A stretch of 64,000 nt of DNA from Betaproteobacteria bacterium (GCA_016709665.1 JADJMI010000027.1:248001-312000); one strand, 5' to 3'; numbered from the stretch's first letter, positions 35,369 through 44,181 are shown. A program made the numbers and translations. Notes: a model not told the origin generated them from the sequence alone.

Positions 35369-36540
35369 AGCCGCGCCTCGCCGTCGTGTTCCTCAAGGAG
35401 ATCCGGGATGCGCTGCGCGACCGGCGCACGGCGCTCATGATCCTCGTGGCCTCGGTGCTCACCGGTCCCGTGACGCTCATCCTCGTGGCGAGCTTCGTGT
35501 CGGGCCTGGAGGAACGCGCGTCGACGCTTCGCGTGCGCATCGCCGGCGCCGAGCATGCGCCCGCGCTCGTCAACTTCCTGGAGCGGGCGGACGTTGAGAT
35601 CGAGAAGGCGCCCGCGGACTACCTGGCCCGGGTGAAGGAAGGATCCCTCGATGCCGTCGTCGTCGTTCCGGAGGATTTCCACGAGCGCTGGCTCGCCCAC
35701 GAGGAGGCCCGCCTGGAACTGGTCCACGACGATTCGCGGACGGAATCCGGCCCGGCCACGCGGCAGGCCGAACGCCTGCTCGCGGCCTTCAACCGGGAGA
35801 CGGCGTACCTGAGGCTCATGGCGCGGGGCGTGAGCCCCTCGCTCAACGAATCGACGAAGGTGGAACGCGTGAATACCGCCACGCCGCGCCAGCGAGGCGC
35901 GGTCCTGCTGTTCCTCATCCCCATGTTCGGGATCCTCGCGCCGCTGCTGGGCGGGATGACGGTCGCCATCGACTCGACGGCGGGCGAGCGCGAGCGCGGA
36001 TCGCTCGAGCCGCTCCTCGCCAACCCGGTGCCCGCGTGGGTCTTCGCCGTCGGCAAGTGGCTCGCGGCCTGGGCCAGCGCCACCGCCGTGGTCACGCTCA
36101 CGATGGCCGGGTTCCTCGCGGCGGCGCGCCTGTATGCCGAAAGGAAACTTCCTTCCCTGCTCAATTTCGGCGTGCCCGAGCTCGCGGCCTTCCTCGCCGT
36201 GATCGTGCCGCTCGCCGCCTTCACGAGCGCGCTGCAGTTGCTCATCTCCACCTACGGACGCAGCTACCGCGAAGCGCAGACGTACGTGAGCTACCTCGCC
36301 ACGGTGGCTTCGTTCGTGCCGCTCGTCGTGCTGTTCAGCGGCGCCAGGGAACAGGCCTGGCAACTCGCGGTTCCGGTGCTCGGGCAGATGATGGTGCTGC
36401 AGCGCGTGCTGCGCGGCGACGGGCTCGCCTGGATCGATGCCCTGGTCCCCGCGGGCGTGGCGCTGGTGCTCGCGGGCATCGCGGTCGCGGCGGTCGCGCG
36501 CCTGCTGCGCGACGAGCGCATCGTTTTCGGTCGCGCATGA
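35365..36540 (+). CDS. natB: ABC-2 type exporter permease, NatB type
   Basis: 391 residues. One N-terminal transmembrane helix (LMILVASVLTGPVTLILVASF, ~24-44), a large extracytoplasmic domain (~45-180) and five or six C-terminal helices. The membrane part begins with AVLLFLIPMFGILAPLLGGM and contains the ERERGSLEPLLANPVP block, the usual coupling segment of NatB/ABC-2 permeases, and a predicted helix-rich C-terminus ending RLLRDERIVFGRA. It pairs with NatA. Start ATG overlaps the natA stop, and its own stop overlaps the helicase start, so the four genes of 33198-38474 are one coupled operon. Confidence 0.88.
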   Translation: MKPRLAVVFLKEIRDALRDRRTALMILVASVLTGPVTLILVASFVSGLEERASTLRVRIAGAEHAPALVNFLERADVEIEKAPADYLARVKEGSLDAVVVVPEDFHERWLAHEEARLELVHDDSRTESGPATRQAERLLAAFNRETAYLRLMARGVSPSLNESTKVERVNTATPRQRGAVLLFLIPMFGILAPLLGGMTVAIDSTAGERERGSLEPLLANPVPAWVFAVGKWLAAWASATAVVTLTMAGFLAAARLYAERKLPSLLNFGVPELAAFLAVIVPLAAFTSALQLLISTYGRSYREAQTYVSYLATVASFVPLVVLFSGAREQAWQLAVPVLGQMMVLQRVLRGDGLAWIDALVPAGVALVLAGIAVAAVARLLRDERIVFGRA

Positions 36541-38474
36541 GCGTCGATCTCGCGCGCCATTTCGGCGAGGGCGGCACGTTCGCGCAGGCGATCGAAGGCT
36601 ATCGCGTCCGGCCGCAGCAGCTCGCTTTCGCGGAGGCGGTCCGGGAAGCCGTCCAGTCCTCGGGCGTGCTCATCGCGGAGGCGGGCACGGGCACGGGCAA
36701 GACGTTCGCCTACCTCGTGCCGGCGCTCATCGCGGGCGGGCGCGTGATCGTCTCCACGGGAACGAAGACGCTGCAGGACCAGCTCTTCCACCGCGACATC
36801 CCCACGGTCCTGGGCGCCCTGGACCTCCCGGTGAAGATCGCGCTCCTCAAGGGGCGCGCCAACTACGTCTGCCTGCATCACCTCGAGGAAGCGCTCGAGA
36901 GCGGCACCTTCGGCTCGCGGGACGAGGCGAAGCACATCCACGCGATCCGTGCCTTCTCGATGCGCACGGAGACGGGCGATCGCGCCGATTGCGCCGGCGT
37001 GCCGGAGACGTCCGGCGCGTGGGCGAGGGCGTCCTCGACGCGCGAGAACTGCCTGGGATCCAAGTGCCGCCACTACGACGACTGCTTCGTCATGAAGGCG
37101 CGCAAGACGGCCAATGACGCCGACCTCGTCGTCGTGAACCATCACCTGTTCTTCGCGGACCTCGTGCTGCGCGACGAAGGCGTGACGGACCTCCTGCCCA
37201 GCGCGAACACCCTGGTCTTCGACGAGGCCCACCACCTGCCCGATCTCGCGCGGCTCTTCTTCGGCGAGGCGGTGTCGACGGCGCAGGTGGTGGAGCTCGC
37301 CCGCGACACGCGCACCGCCCAGCTCGTGCACGCGAAGGAGTCGCCGGATATCGGCGAGGCGGCCCTTGCCGCGGACCGCGCGGCGCGGGACGTCCGCATC
37401 GCGCTCGGTTCGGGAGCGGGGCGGTTGTCCTCGGCGCAATTCTCGCGCAACGATTCGTTCGCGAAGGCCCTCGTGTCGCTGGACGAGCGGCTCGCCGCGC
37501 TGGAGGCCGTCCTCGCCGGGCAGGCGGAGCGCGCGGAGGAACTCAAGCAGGTGAAGGAGCGTGCCGGCATCCTTCGCGCCCAGCTCGCGGCGTGGAACAC
37601 GGGCGATGCCGAAGGCGCGGTCCGCTGGGTGGAGACCTATTCGCAGTCGGCCGTGCTCAACCGCACGCCCCTGGACGTGGGGCCGCTCTTCGCCCGGCAG
37701 GTCGCGAGCGGCGGGCGGGCCTGGATCTTCACCTCGGCCACGCTCTCGGTCGCGGGGGACTTTCGCCACTACCAGGAGGAGCTGGGCCTTGCCGATGCGA
37801 GGGCCTTGTCGTGGGAGAGTCCCTTCGACTTCGCCAGCCAGGCGCTCCTCGTGGTTCCGGAAGGGATGCCGGAACCCAACACCGAGGGTTACACGGACGC
37901 GGTGATCGACGCCGCCTACCCGGTCATCGAGGCTTCGCAGGGCAGGGCGTTCCTTCTTTTCACCAGCCTTCGGGCGATGGACGCCGGCTTCGAGCGCCTG
38001 GTCTCGCGCCTGCGGGAGGAAGGGCACGACTGGCCGGTTTTCCTGCAGGGCACGGCGGGAAAGAACGAGCTCCTGGAGCGCTTCCGCACCCAGCCGAACG
38101 CCATCCTCGTGGCGAGCCAGTCGTTCTGGGAAGGCGTGGACGTGAAGGGCGACGCGCTTTCCGTCGTCGTCATCGACAAGCTGCCCTTCAGCCCGCCGGA
38201 CGATCCGGTGCTCGCCGCGCGCATCGAACGCATCAATGCCGCCGGCGGCAATGCCTTCATGGAATACCAGGTGCCCCGCGCGGTGATCTCGCTCAAGCAG
38301 GGCGTCGGCCGGCTCATCCGCGACGAGACGGACCGCGGCGTGCTGATGATCTGCGACCCCCGGCTCGTGTCCAAGCCCTACGGCAAGCGCATCTGGCGGG
38401 CATTGCCGCCGTTCCGGCGCACGCGACGCGTCGAGGAGGCGGCGGCGTTCTTCGCGGCTCCCCTTCAGTCGTAG
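36537..38474 (+). CDS. dinG: ATP-dependent DNA helicase, DinG/YoaA family (XPD-like)
   Basis: 645 residues, superfamily 2 iron-sulfur helicase. Walker A IAEAGTGTGKTFAYL (~residue 46), DEAH box TLVFDEAHHLPD (~228), motif III-like IFTSATLS (~402), and motifs V/VI ending QGVGRLIRDETDRG (~590). A 4Fe-4S cluster is expected from Cys in NYVCLHH, ENCLGSKC and YDDCF (~108-185). The length without a nuclease domain and these spacings suit YoaA or DinG. It unwinds DNA 5' to 3' and resolves R-loops or damaged forks in the cytoplasm. Its unusual placement behind an ABC exporter is probably simple operon packing. It overlaps the convergent secreted-protein gene by 10 bases. Confidence 0.92.
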   Translation: MSVDLARHFGEGGTFAQAIEGYRVRPQQLAFAEAVREAVQSSGVLIAEAGTGTGKTFAYLVPALIAGGRVIVSTGTKTLQDQLFHRDIPTVLGALDLPVKIALLKGRANYVCLHHLEEALESGTFGSRDEAKHIHAIRAFSMRTETGDRADCAGVPETSGAWARASSTRENCLGSKCRHYDDCFVMKARKTANDADLVVVNHHLFFADLVLRDEGVTDLLPSANTLVFDEAHHLPDLARLFFGEAVSTAQVVELARDTRTAQLVHAKESPDIGEAALAADRAARDVRIALGSGAGRLSSAQFSRNDSFAKALVSLDERLAALEAVLAGQAERAEELKQVKERAGILRAQLAAWNTGDAEGAVRWVETYSQSAVLNRTPLDVGPLFARQVASGGRAWIFTSATLSVAGDFRHYQEELGLADARALSWESPFDFASQALLVVPEGMPEPNTEGYTDAVIDAAYPVIEASQGRAFLLFTSLRAMDAGFERLVSRLREEGHDWPVFLQGTAGKNELLERFRTQPNAILVASQSFWEGVDVKGDALSVVVIDKLPFSPPDDPVLAARIERINAAGGNAFMEYQVPRAVISLKQGVGRLIRDETDRGVLMICDPRLVSKPYGKRIWRALPPFRRTRRVEEAAAFFAAPLQS

Positions 38475-38965
38475 GCGGGGCGGGTCATCCGCCAGCCGGA
38501 CGCGCAGCTCGTGACCGCCGGGAACCACGCGCGGGACGCTTCGCAATAGTTGAGATGCAACGGCCGCTGCGCGGGCGCGCCTTCGGCGGGCGCCGGCCCG
38601 GCCGGCGCGTCGAAGCGGCCCGGTGGCGGCACCTGCGTCGTGGGCGCCGGCGGCTCGGCCTGCGCCTGCCTTTCGATCCAGCAATCGGTGTTCGGCTCGC
38701 AGGTTGCGTAAGGGGCCGGCGCGTAATAGGCGCCGTAGCCGTAGCCCGGGTAGCTCCGGTACCACGGGTCGTAGAAGCCCAGGGCCCAGGGCACGCCCAC
38801 GGCGAGGCCCCATCCCCACCCGGCATAGCCGCCGCCATGGTGGCCGTGACCCCCGTGGCGATGCCCGCCCCCGCCGCGCGAAGGCGAGGCTTCGGCGGAC
38901 GGAAGGGCGATCGTGAGCGTGACTGCCGCCAGGGCGGCGAGAACCAGGGGGGGCGTGCGGGACAT
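38465..38965 (-). CDS. Secreted Gly/Tyr/Pro-rich protein, unknown function
   Basis: 166 residues with a signal peptide (MSRTPPLVLAALAAVTLTIALPSAEA), a Gly-His stretch (RGGGGHRHGGHGHHGGGY), a GWGWGLAVGVPWALGFYDPWYRSYPGYGYGAYYAPAPY block, and a Pro/Ala linker before a C-terminus with Cys pairs (YCEASRAWFPAVTSCASGW). The His-rich part could bind metal. The ending YPxVxxCxxGW is common to many small betaproteobacterial secreted proteins of the YXWGXW type. I use the ATG at 38965 because GGAG precedes it by 6 bases; an ATG two codons earlier overlaps that site. Nothing links it to a process; its start is divergent from the cytochrome gene at 39101. Confidence 0.72.
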   Translation of the reverse strand: MSRTPPLVLAALAAVTLTIALPSAEASPSRGGGGHRHGGHGHHGGGYAGWGWGLAVGVPWALGFYDPWYRSYPGYGYGAYYAPAPYATCEPNTDCWIERQAQAEPPAPTTQVPPPGRFDAPAGPAPAEGAPAQRPLHLNYCEASRAWFPAVTSCASGWRMTRPAYD

Positions 38966-39100
38966 GGGCATCTCCGGCGGGCACGAAGCGGACGCTTCAC
39001 CCTACCATCCAACGGGTACGACCGGTGCCCGGTTGACGCTGCGGAGAAGGCGAGGAGGCGTGTAAGCTCTCCTCAATCCCCACTTCCTTCCGGAAAACCG
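38966..39100. promoter_or_regulatory. Divergent gap ahead of the cytochrome c4-like gene
   Basis: This 135-base gap has no obvious -10/-35 pair that I would defend, apart from a TTGACG at 39032-39037 that could serve the cytochrome gene. No repeat or terminator is visible. Confidence 0.25.
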
Positions 39101-39691
39101 ATGCTGCCGAAGACTGCCGCCCTGATCCTCGCCCTGCTTCTGCCCGTCCCCGCGCTCGCCACCGTGCCCATGCCCAAGGTCGTGGAGACCAAGTGCGCCC
39201 TCTGCCACGGGAAGCTCGGGGAAGCCGGCAGCGACGAGCTGGCGGTCCTCGCCGGCCAGAACGAGAAGTACCTCGCCAAGCAGCTCAAGGACTTCATCTC
39301 GGGCAGGCGCAAGAGCCCGACGATGGCGCGAATGGTCCGGGGCCTCGCCGAGGCCGATGTCGACGCGCTGTCGCGCTACTACGCCGCGCAGAAGCCGCCA
39401 CCGCACAAGATCACGGACGCCGACCTGCACGCCGCCGGGCGGTTCCTGTTCCAGAAGGGTTCGCTCGCGCCCGGGGCGCCCTCGTGCCAGATCTGCCATG
39501 GCGAGAAGGCGTACGGCACGGATTTCGCGCCGCGCCTGGCCGGTCAGCACGCGCCCTACCTCGAGCGGCAGCTGCGGGAGTTCTCGCAGCGCGAGCGCAC
39601 GAACGACAACGAGATCATGCACACCGTGGCCTCGAAGCTCTCGCCCTTCGACATCAAGGCGCTGGCCGAGTACCTCGCGACCCTCGAGTAG
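39101..39691 (+). CDS. Dihaem cytochrome c4-like protein
   Basis: 196 residues with a 20-residue signal peptide (MLPKTAALILALLLPVPALA) and two haem motifs, CALCH (~residue 31) and CQICH (~131), in two similar domains. Each domain has the c4 signature ending: PTMARMVRGLAEADVDALSRYYA and NEIMHTVASKLSPFDIKALAEYLA, in which the Met residues (TMARM, NEIMH) are the distal ligands. Cytochromes c4 are periplasmic electron carriers to terminal oxidases. Maturation would need the Ccm operon at 54056-61174. The gene stands alone, but the adjacent convergent 48-residue Cys protein may be functionally related. Confidence 0.9.
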   Translation: MLPKTAALILALLLPVPALATVPMPKVVETKCALCHGKLGEAGSDELAVLAGQNEKYLAKQLKDFISGRRKSPTMARMVRGLAEADVDALSRYYAAQKPPPHKITDADLHAAGRFLFQKGSLAPGAPSCQICHGEKAYGTDFAPRLAGQHAPYLERQLREFSQRERTNDNEIMHTVASKLSPFDIKALAEYLATLE

Positions 39692-39696
39692 CGGGC

Positions 39697-39843
39697 CTAC
39701 TTTCTCTTCTTGCCGGTTGGGGCCTTCTTTTCGGGCTTCTCGCCGGGCTTGGGCTGGTCGCCGAGCACGGTCTTGAGGGGGCAGACGGAAAAGGCCGGGC
39801 ACTTGGCGCAGCCGGCGACGAGGGCGATGGGGCAGACGGTCAT
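39697..39843 (-). CDS. 48-residue Cys-rich, Lys-tailed protein, unknown function
   Basis: A tiny coding frame: MTVCPIALVAGCAKCPAFSVCPLKTVLGDQ, then PKPGEKPEKKAPTGKKRK. Four Cys in the order C-x7-C-x2-C-x5-C, two as Cys-Pro, suggest binding of a metal or iron-sulfur cluster; the Lys-rich tail may touch nucleic acid, a membrane surface or another protein. The start has GGAGGTTCC just upstream, a plausible ribosome site. I know similar short proteins only as conserved hypotheticals. It ends 5 bases from the convergent cytochrome gene and lies upstream of nothing on its own strand except that convergent gene, so it appears monocistronic. Confidence 0.6.
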   Translation of the reverse strand: MTVCPIALVAGCAKCPAFSVCPLKTVLGDQPKPGEKPEKKAPTGKKRK

Positions 39844-39892
39844 GGAACCTCCGGAGGGGGAGATGCGACTGTACACCCCCGGGGGGAGAGCC

Positions 39893-41200
39893 TCAGGCCG
39901 CGACGGGGAAGGCCACCTGCGCGACGAGGCCGCCGCCTTCGCGCGGCAACAGGTCGAAGCGCGCGCCGTGGGCCTTGGCGATGCGCGCCACGATCGCGAG
40001 TCCCAGCCCCGCCCCCGACTGGCCGCTGCGCGCGTCGTCGCGGCGCGTGAAGGGTTCCTTGAGCCGCTCGACCTCGCCGGCCGCGATGCCCGGCCCCCGG
40101 TCCGAGACGCCGAGCAGCACCTCGTTCGCGCCACCGCGCACGCTCACCACCACTTCGCCCCCGCCGTGCTTCACCGCGTTCTGCACCAGGTTCGCGACGA
40201 GGCGATTGATCGCGAGGGGCCTGAGCATCAGGACGGGCACCTCGGCGAGCTCGCAGCGGATCGCGACGCCCGAACGCGCGGCCCGCTCGGCGCCTTCGCG
40301 CGCGAGCCGGGCGAGGTCGACGGCGCTGAAGGGCTCCGTCGCCTCGCTCCTCGCGAAGTCGATGAACTGGTCGATGATCGCGTTCATGTCCTCGAGGTCC
40401 GCGACCATGCCCTTCTGCGTGTCGGCCTCCACCTTGTCGCCCAGCATCTCGACGTCGAGCCGCAGCCGTGCCAGCGGCGTGCGCAGGTCGTGCGAGATGC
40501 CCGCGAGGAACGTGGTGCGCTCGCGCTCGTTGCCCTTCAGGCGTTCCTTCATCTGGTTGAAGGCCTTCGCGACGGCGCGCACTTCCGTGGGGCCCGTTTC
40601 GGGTACGGGCGGCGGATCCTTGCCCTGCCCGAGTTCCTGCGCGGCCTGCGCCAGTCGGGCAAGCGGCCGGTTCAGGCGCCAGGCGATGAGCGCCGTGGCC
40701 GCGATGGCGATGACGACCCCGGCGAAGATCCAGTAGAGCAGGGCGTCGGATTCGCCCCGGTCCACGCGGTTGCGCGGAAATCCGACCCAGTAGTCGGCAC
40801 GGCTCGTCGGCAGGCGCACCCAGAGCACGCCGGGCGTCCCGGGACGCACGAACACCTCGGTCTCCGGTCCGAACAGGCCCTTGATCCGCTCGCGGAACAT
40901 CCTGAGGCCCGGGCCCCCGGGCGCCGGGCGGCCCGGCTCGTCGCCGCGGACCGGCGACACGCGGATGCCTTCGCGCTCGGCCAGGCGCTCGATGAAGGCG
41001 CGCGAGGCTTCCGGGGCGAGCGACTCGAGCGCCGCGCTGATCGTCTTCAGGTGGCTCACGAACTGGCCGATGCCCTGGCCCATGCGCGGTTGCTGCACCT
41101 GCGAGCGAAAGAGCAGCAGCGCCGCGCCTTGCGAAGCGACGAGCGCCACCACCAGCACGGCGAGCGTTCGCCAGAAGAACGACCCCGGCACGAGCTTCAT
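39893..41200 (-). CDS. envZ: EnvZ-like sensor histidine kinase
   Basis: 435 residues. Two transmembrane helices (TLAVLVVALVASQGAALLLF, ~12-31; YWIFAGVVIAIAATALIAW, ~155-173) bracket a ~120-residue periplasmic sensor. Then comes a HAMP domain with RPLARLAQAAQELGQG, the DHp box ISHDLRTPLARLRLD with phospho-His near residue 235, and an ATP-binding domain with N box NLVQNAVKHGGG (~340), G1 DRGPGIA and G2 GAGLGLAIV. It signals to the OmpR-like regulator, whose stop overlaps its start (ATGA). Stimulus is unknown; EnvZ homologues sense osmolarity or envelope conditions. A long Pro/Ala-rich loop (GDEPGRPAPGGPGL) lies in the sensor. Confidence 0.9.
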   Translation of the reverse strand: MKLVPGSFFWRTLAVLVVALVASQGAALLLFRSQVQQPRMGQGIGQFVSHLKTISAALESLAPEASRAFIERLAEREGIRVSPVRGDEPGRPAPGGPGLRMFRERIKGLFGPETEVFVRPGTPGVLWVRLPTSRADYWVGFPRNRVDRGESDALLYWIFAGVVIAIAATALIAWRLNRPLARLAQAAQELGQGKDPPPVPETGPTEVRAVAKAFNQMKERLKGNERERTTFLAGISHDLRTPLARLRLDVEMLGDKVEADTQKGMVADLEDMNAIIDQFIDFARSEATEPFSAVDLARLAREGAERAARSGVAIRCELAEVPVLMLRPLAINRLVANLVQNAVKHGGGEVVVSVRGGANEVLLGVSDRGPGIAAGEVERLKEPFTRRDDARSGQSGAGLGLAIVARIAKAHGARFDLLPREGGGLVAQVAFPVAA

Positions 41201-41928
41201 GCGCGCGGCGCGCCGTCGGGTATGAACACGTAGCCGAAGCCCCAGACCGTCTGGATGAAGCGGGGCGCCTGCGGGTCCTCGCCCAGGAGCTTCCTCAGGC
41301 GCGAGACCTGCACGTCGATGGAGCGGTCGTAGCTCTCGTGCTCGCGGCCGCGCGCCAGGTCCATGAGCTTGTCGCGCGAGAGGGGCTCGCGCGGATGCTG
41401 CGCGAAGACCTTGAGCACGGAAAACTCGCCGTGGGTGAGCGGGACGGGTTCGCCGCCACGCGCGAGACCCCGCGTGCCCAGGTTGAGCGTGAAGGGCCCG
41501 AAGGTGACGAGCGTGTCCTCCGGCGTGGGCGCGCCCGGTGCGGGAAGCGGCGCCTGGCGGCGCAGCACCGCCTGGATGCGGGCCACGAGTTCGCGCGGGT
41601 TGAAGGGCTTGGGCAGGTAGTCGTCGGCGCCCATCTCCAGGCCGATGATGCGGTCGACGTCGTCGCCCTTCGCCGTGAGCATGATCACGGGAATGTTGTT
41701 GCCTCCCGCACGCAGGCGCCGGCAGATGGCGAGGCCGTCCTCGCCCGGCAGCATGAGGTCGAGCACGAGCAGGTCGTAGCGCGTGCGCTTGAGGTTGTGG
41801 TCCATGGCCGCGCCGTCGGGCACGGTCTCCACGCCGAATCCCTGCTCGGTGAGGTAGCGCTTGAGGAGATCGCGCAGGCGCAGGTCGTCGTCGATGACCA
41901 GGATGCGATGCTTGGGGGTCGTGGACAT
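41197..41928 (-). CDS. ompR: OmpR-like response regulator
   Basis: 243 residues. Receiver domain RILVIDDDLRLRDLLKRYL with phospho-Asp in LLVLDLMLPGEDG (~residue 57), switch Thr in MLTAKGDDV (~85) and Lys in YLPKPFNPREL (~107). The winged-helix domain follows: GEFSVLKVFAQHPREPLSRDKLMDLARGRE...SIDVQVSRLRKLLGEDP and the final wing FIQTVWGFGYVF. Two ATGs are possible, at 41937 and 41928; the second matches the usual MxTxKHRILVIDDD beginning and has GGAA just ahead. It forms an operon with envZ and is divergent from the EF-hand gene, a plausible target. No clear OmpR tandem site is recognisable in the 194-base gap. Confidence 0.92.
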   Translation of the reverse strand: MSTTPKHRILVIDDDLRLRDLLKRYLTEQGFGVETVPDGAAMDHNLKRTRYDLLVLDLMLPGEDGLAICRRLRAGGNNIPVIMLTAKGDDVDRIIGLEMGADDYLPKPFNPRELVARIQAVLRRQAPLPAPGAPTPEDTLVTFGPFTLNLGTRGLARGGEPVPLTHGEFSVLKVFAQHPREPLSRDKLMDLARGREHESYDRSIDVQVSRLRKLLGEDPQAPRFIQTVWGFGYVFIPDGAPRA

Positions 41929-42122
41929 GGGTTCCATCGTAGGCGGCGCGACCGGCGCCTCGAGGAACCGATTGTAAGCAGTTGTTGCCCGGAGGGCCGA
42001 TCGCCGGCCCCGCTTACAACCCGTTACCACCGGGGGGCGAACGGGAAACGCCTTCGCGCGTTCTTGACGGTAGGCTTGCCGCACATGGACCAGGCCCCAT
42101 TCCCCAACCGGAGATCGACATC
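41929..42122. promoter_or_regulatory. Divergent region between ompR and the EF-hand gene
   Basis: The gap includes CGGTAGGCTTGCC and AACCGATTGTAAGCAGTTGTTGC with a repeated TTACAACC/TTACCACC-like pair, CTTACAACCCGTTACCACC at 42013-42031. Tandem half sites of this type could be an operator, but I do not assign it to OmpR. A TTGACG at 42064-42069 is a candidate -35 for the EF-hand gene. Confidence 0.3.
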
Positions 42123-42629
42123 ATGAAGAACCCCAGCCTTCTCGCCGCCGCGACCCTCGTGGCACTTTCCACCGCCGCCTTCGCGGCCCCGCCTTGCCCC
42201 GCCGGCGCGACGCCGGGCTCCGCCGACTGCCCGATGGGCGGCCCCGGCGGCAAGCGCGGCGCGCAGATGCAGGAGCGCCTCAAGGCCGCCGATGCGAACA
42301 ACGACGGCATGATCAGCCGGGAAGAGGCGGGCGCCCTGCCGCGCATCGCGGAGCAGTTCGACGCGATCGACGCCAACCGGGACGGCCACGTCACCACGGA
42401 CGAGTTGCGCGCTTTCCACCAGGCGCACCGGGGCGAGAACCGCGGCGAGATGTGGAAGCGGCTCGACGGGAACGCGGACGGCAAGCTGTCGAGGGAAGAG
42501 GTCGCGGGGCATCCGAAGCTCGTCCAGGAATTCGAGGCGATCGACGCCGACAGGGACGGATTCCTCTCGCCGGAGGAGTTGAAGGCCGTACGCGCCCGTC
42601 ACGCCGGTCGCGGCGCGCCGCGCTCGTAA
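42123..42629 (+). CDS. Secreted EF-hand (calmodulin-like) protein
   Basis: 168 residues with a signal peptide (MKNPSLLAAATLVALSTAAFA). Four EF-hand loops follow: DANNDGMISREE (~residues 59-70), DANRDGHVTTDE (~85), DGNADGKLSREE (~118) and DADRDGFLSPEE (~145). Each retains Asp1, Asx3, Asx5, Gly6 and Glu12, so all could bind Ca2+; only loop 3 has Gly in place of Asp/Asn at position 2-3. A short Cys-containing stretch (PPCPAGATPGSADCP) precedes them. Exported bacterial EF-hand proteins probably buffer or sense Ca2+ in the envelope. It lies opposite OmpR/EnvZ, hinting at control by that pair. No transmembrane helix other than the signal. Confidence 0.85.
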   Translation: MKNPSLLAAATLVALSTAAFAAPPCPAGATPGSADCPMGGPGGKRGAQMQERLKAADANNDGMISREEAGALPRIAEQFDAIDANRDGHVTTDELRAFHQAHRGENRGEMWKRLDGNADGKLSREEVAGHPKLVQEFEAIDADRDGFLSPEELKAVRARHAGRGAPRS

Positions 42630-42702
42630 TCGCGCACATCCGGGTCCCCGGGGGCGGCGCGCTTCCGGGCCCGGGGTTCCGTTTCGCCCGGGGAGCAAGT
42701 CC

Positions 42703-44172
42703 ATGACGCCCGTCCTCGGCGCCGCGATCGCGGCGCTCGTCCTCGCCTCCGGCCTCGCCCGAGCCGCGCCCCTCGGCGAGGACGGGGCGCGCCACCTGCT
42801 GGTGCGAACGGGTTTCGGTGCCACCGCGGGCGAGATCGCACGCCTCGCGCCGGTCGAGCGGGTCGCCGCCGTCGACGCCATCCTCGAAGCCGCAGGCACC
42901 CGGGCCTCGATCGCGCCGCCGGCGTGGGTGGACGATCCCTATGTCCCCTTCTACAAGGTCGCGGCGCTTCCGGCCGAGGCGCGCATGGCCGAGCAGCGGC
43001 GCAACACGGAGCGTGCCTTCGAACTGCGCGAGTGGTGGCTGCGCGAGATGCTCGCCACCGCCTCGCCGCTCACGGAGCGCATGACGCTCTTCTGGCACAA
43101 CCACTTCGCCACCGGCCAGCAGAAGGTCCGCAGCGGCCAGCTCCTGTACCGCCAGAACGTCCTGCTCCGGCGCGAGGCGCTCGGCAACTTCGGCGCACTG
43201 CTGCGCGAGGTTTCACGCGACCCGGCGATGCTCATCTATCTCGACAACGCCGGCAGCCGGCGGCAGGCGCCGAACGAGAATTTCGCCCGCGAGGTGATGG
43301 AGCTCTTCACGCTGGGCGAGGGCAGGTACACCGAGCGCGACATCCAGGAAGCCGCCCGCGCCTTCACGGGCTGGAGCATCGATCGCGACACGGGCGAGTA
43401 CCGGTACCGCCCGTTCATCCACGACGGTGGCGTGAAGACGGTGCTGGGCCGCACCGGGCGCCTCGGCGGCGAGGAGGTGCTCGAGATCCTCCTCGCGCGG
43501 CCGGAGACGGCCGCTTTCGTGACGCGCAAGCTGTGGCGCGAGTTCGTCTCGCCCTCGCCCGACGAGCGCGAGGTGGATCGCCTGGCCGGCATCTTTCGCG
43601 ACGCCCGCTACGCGGTGAAGCCGCTGCTGCGCGCGATGTTCCTGTCGGAGGCCTTCTGGTCCGGGGAGAATCGCGGCGCGCTCATCAAGTCGCCGGTGGA
43701 CCTGGTCGTGGGCACGCTGCACACGTTCGGCATCCGCCCCCTGGACCTGCGACCGGCCGTGACGGCGTCGGCGCTCCTGGGGCAGAACCTCTTCGCGCCC
43801 CCGAACGTGAAGGGGTGGCCCGGCGGGGAGGCGTGGATCAATTCCGCCACCTTGCTCGGACGCAAGCAGCTCATCGACCGGGTCTTCCGCGGCAGCGATG
43901 CGATGGCCGAGGCGCCCCCGAATGGCGCGGCGGCGGGCGCTCGGGAGGCGACGCCGCAGGCGCGCCTGCGGCGCATGATGGACCGGGGCCTCGCCACCTA
44001 TGCGCTCGACTGGGATCGGTTCACGCGCGAGATGGGCGACGGGCCGGGGCGGGCGGAAGGTCTCGTTCGGCTCGTGCTCGCCGTCCCTCCCGTGGAACCG
44101 CCTGCGAAGGGCCTCCCGGGGCCCGAACTCGTCCGGCAGCTCGTTGCCGATCCCGCCTTCCAGCTTCGTTAG
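42703..44172 (+). CDS. DUF1800 family secreted protein
   Basis: 489 residues, signal peptide MTPVLGAAIAALVLASGLARA. The DUF1800 hallmarks are present: ARHLLVRTGFGATAGEI (~30), FELREWWLREMLATASPLTERMTLFWHNHFA (~110-140), NFAREVMELFTLGEGRYTERDIQEAARAFTGW (~190-225) and PPNVKGWPGGEAWINSATLLGRKQ (~370). DUF1800 and DUF1501 genes are almost always adjacent, as here (9 bases apart). Members have been linked in some bacteria to envelope polysaccharide or outer-surface functions but the activity is unknown. It has a GGAGCAAGTCC ribosome site. It lies after the EF-hand gene and could share its transcript (73-base gap without terminator). Confidence 0.9.
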   Translation: MTPVLGAAIAALVLASGLARAAPLGEDGARHLLVRTGFGATAGEIARLAPVERVAAVDAILEAAGTRASIAPPAWVDDPYVPFYKVAALPAEARMAEQRRNTERAFELREWWLREMLATASPLTERMTLFWHNHFATGQQKVRSGQLLYRQNVLLRREALGNFGALLREVSRDPAMLIYLDNAGSRRQAPNENFAREVMELFTLGEGRYTERDIQEAARAFTGWSIDRDTGEYRYRPFIHDGGVKTVLGRTGRLGGEEVLEILLARPETAAFVTRKLWREFVSPSPDEREVDRLAGIFRDARYAVKPLLRAMFLSEAFWSGENRGALIKSPVDLVVGTLHTFGIRPLDLRPAVTASALLGQNLFAPPNVKGWPGGEAWINSATLLGRKQLIDRVFRGSDAMAEAPPNGAAAGAREATPQARLRRMMDRGLATYALDWDRFTREMGDGPGRAEGLVRLVLAVPPVEPPAKGLPGPELVRQLVADPAFQLR

Positions 44173-44181
44173 GGAGCCGCC

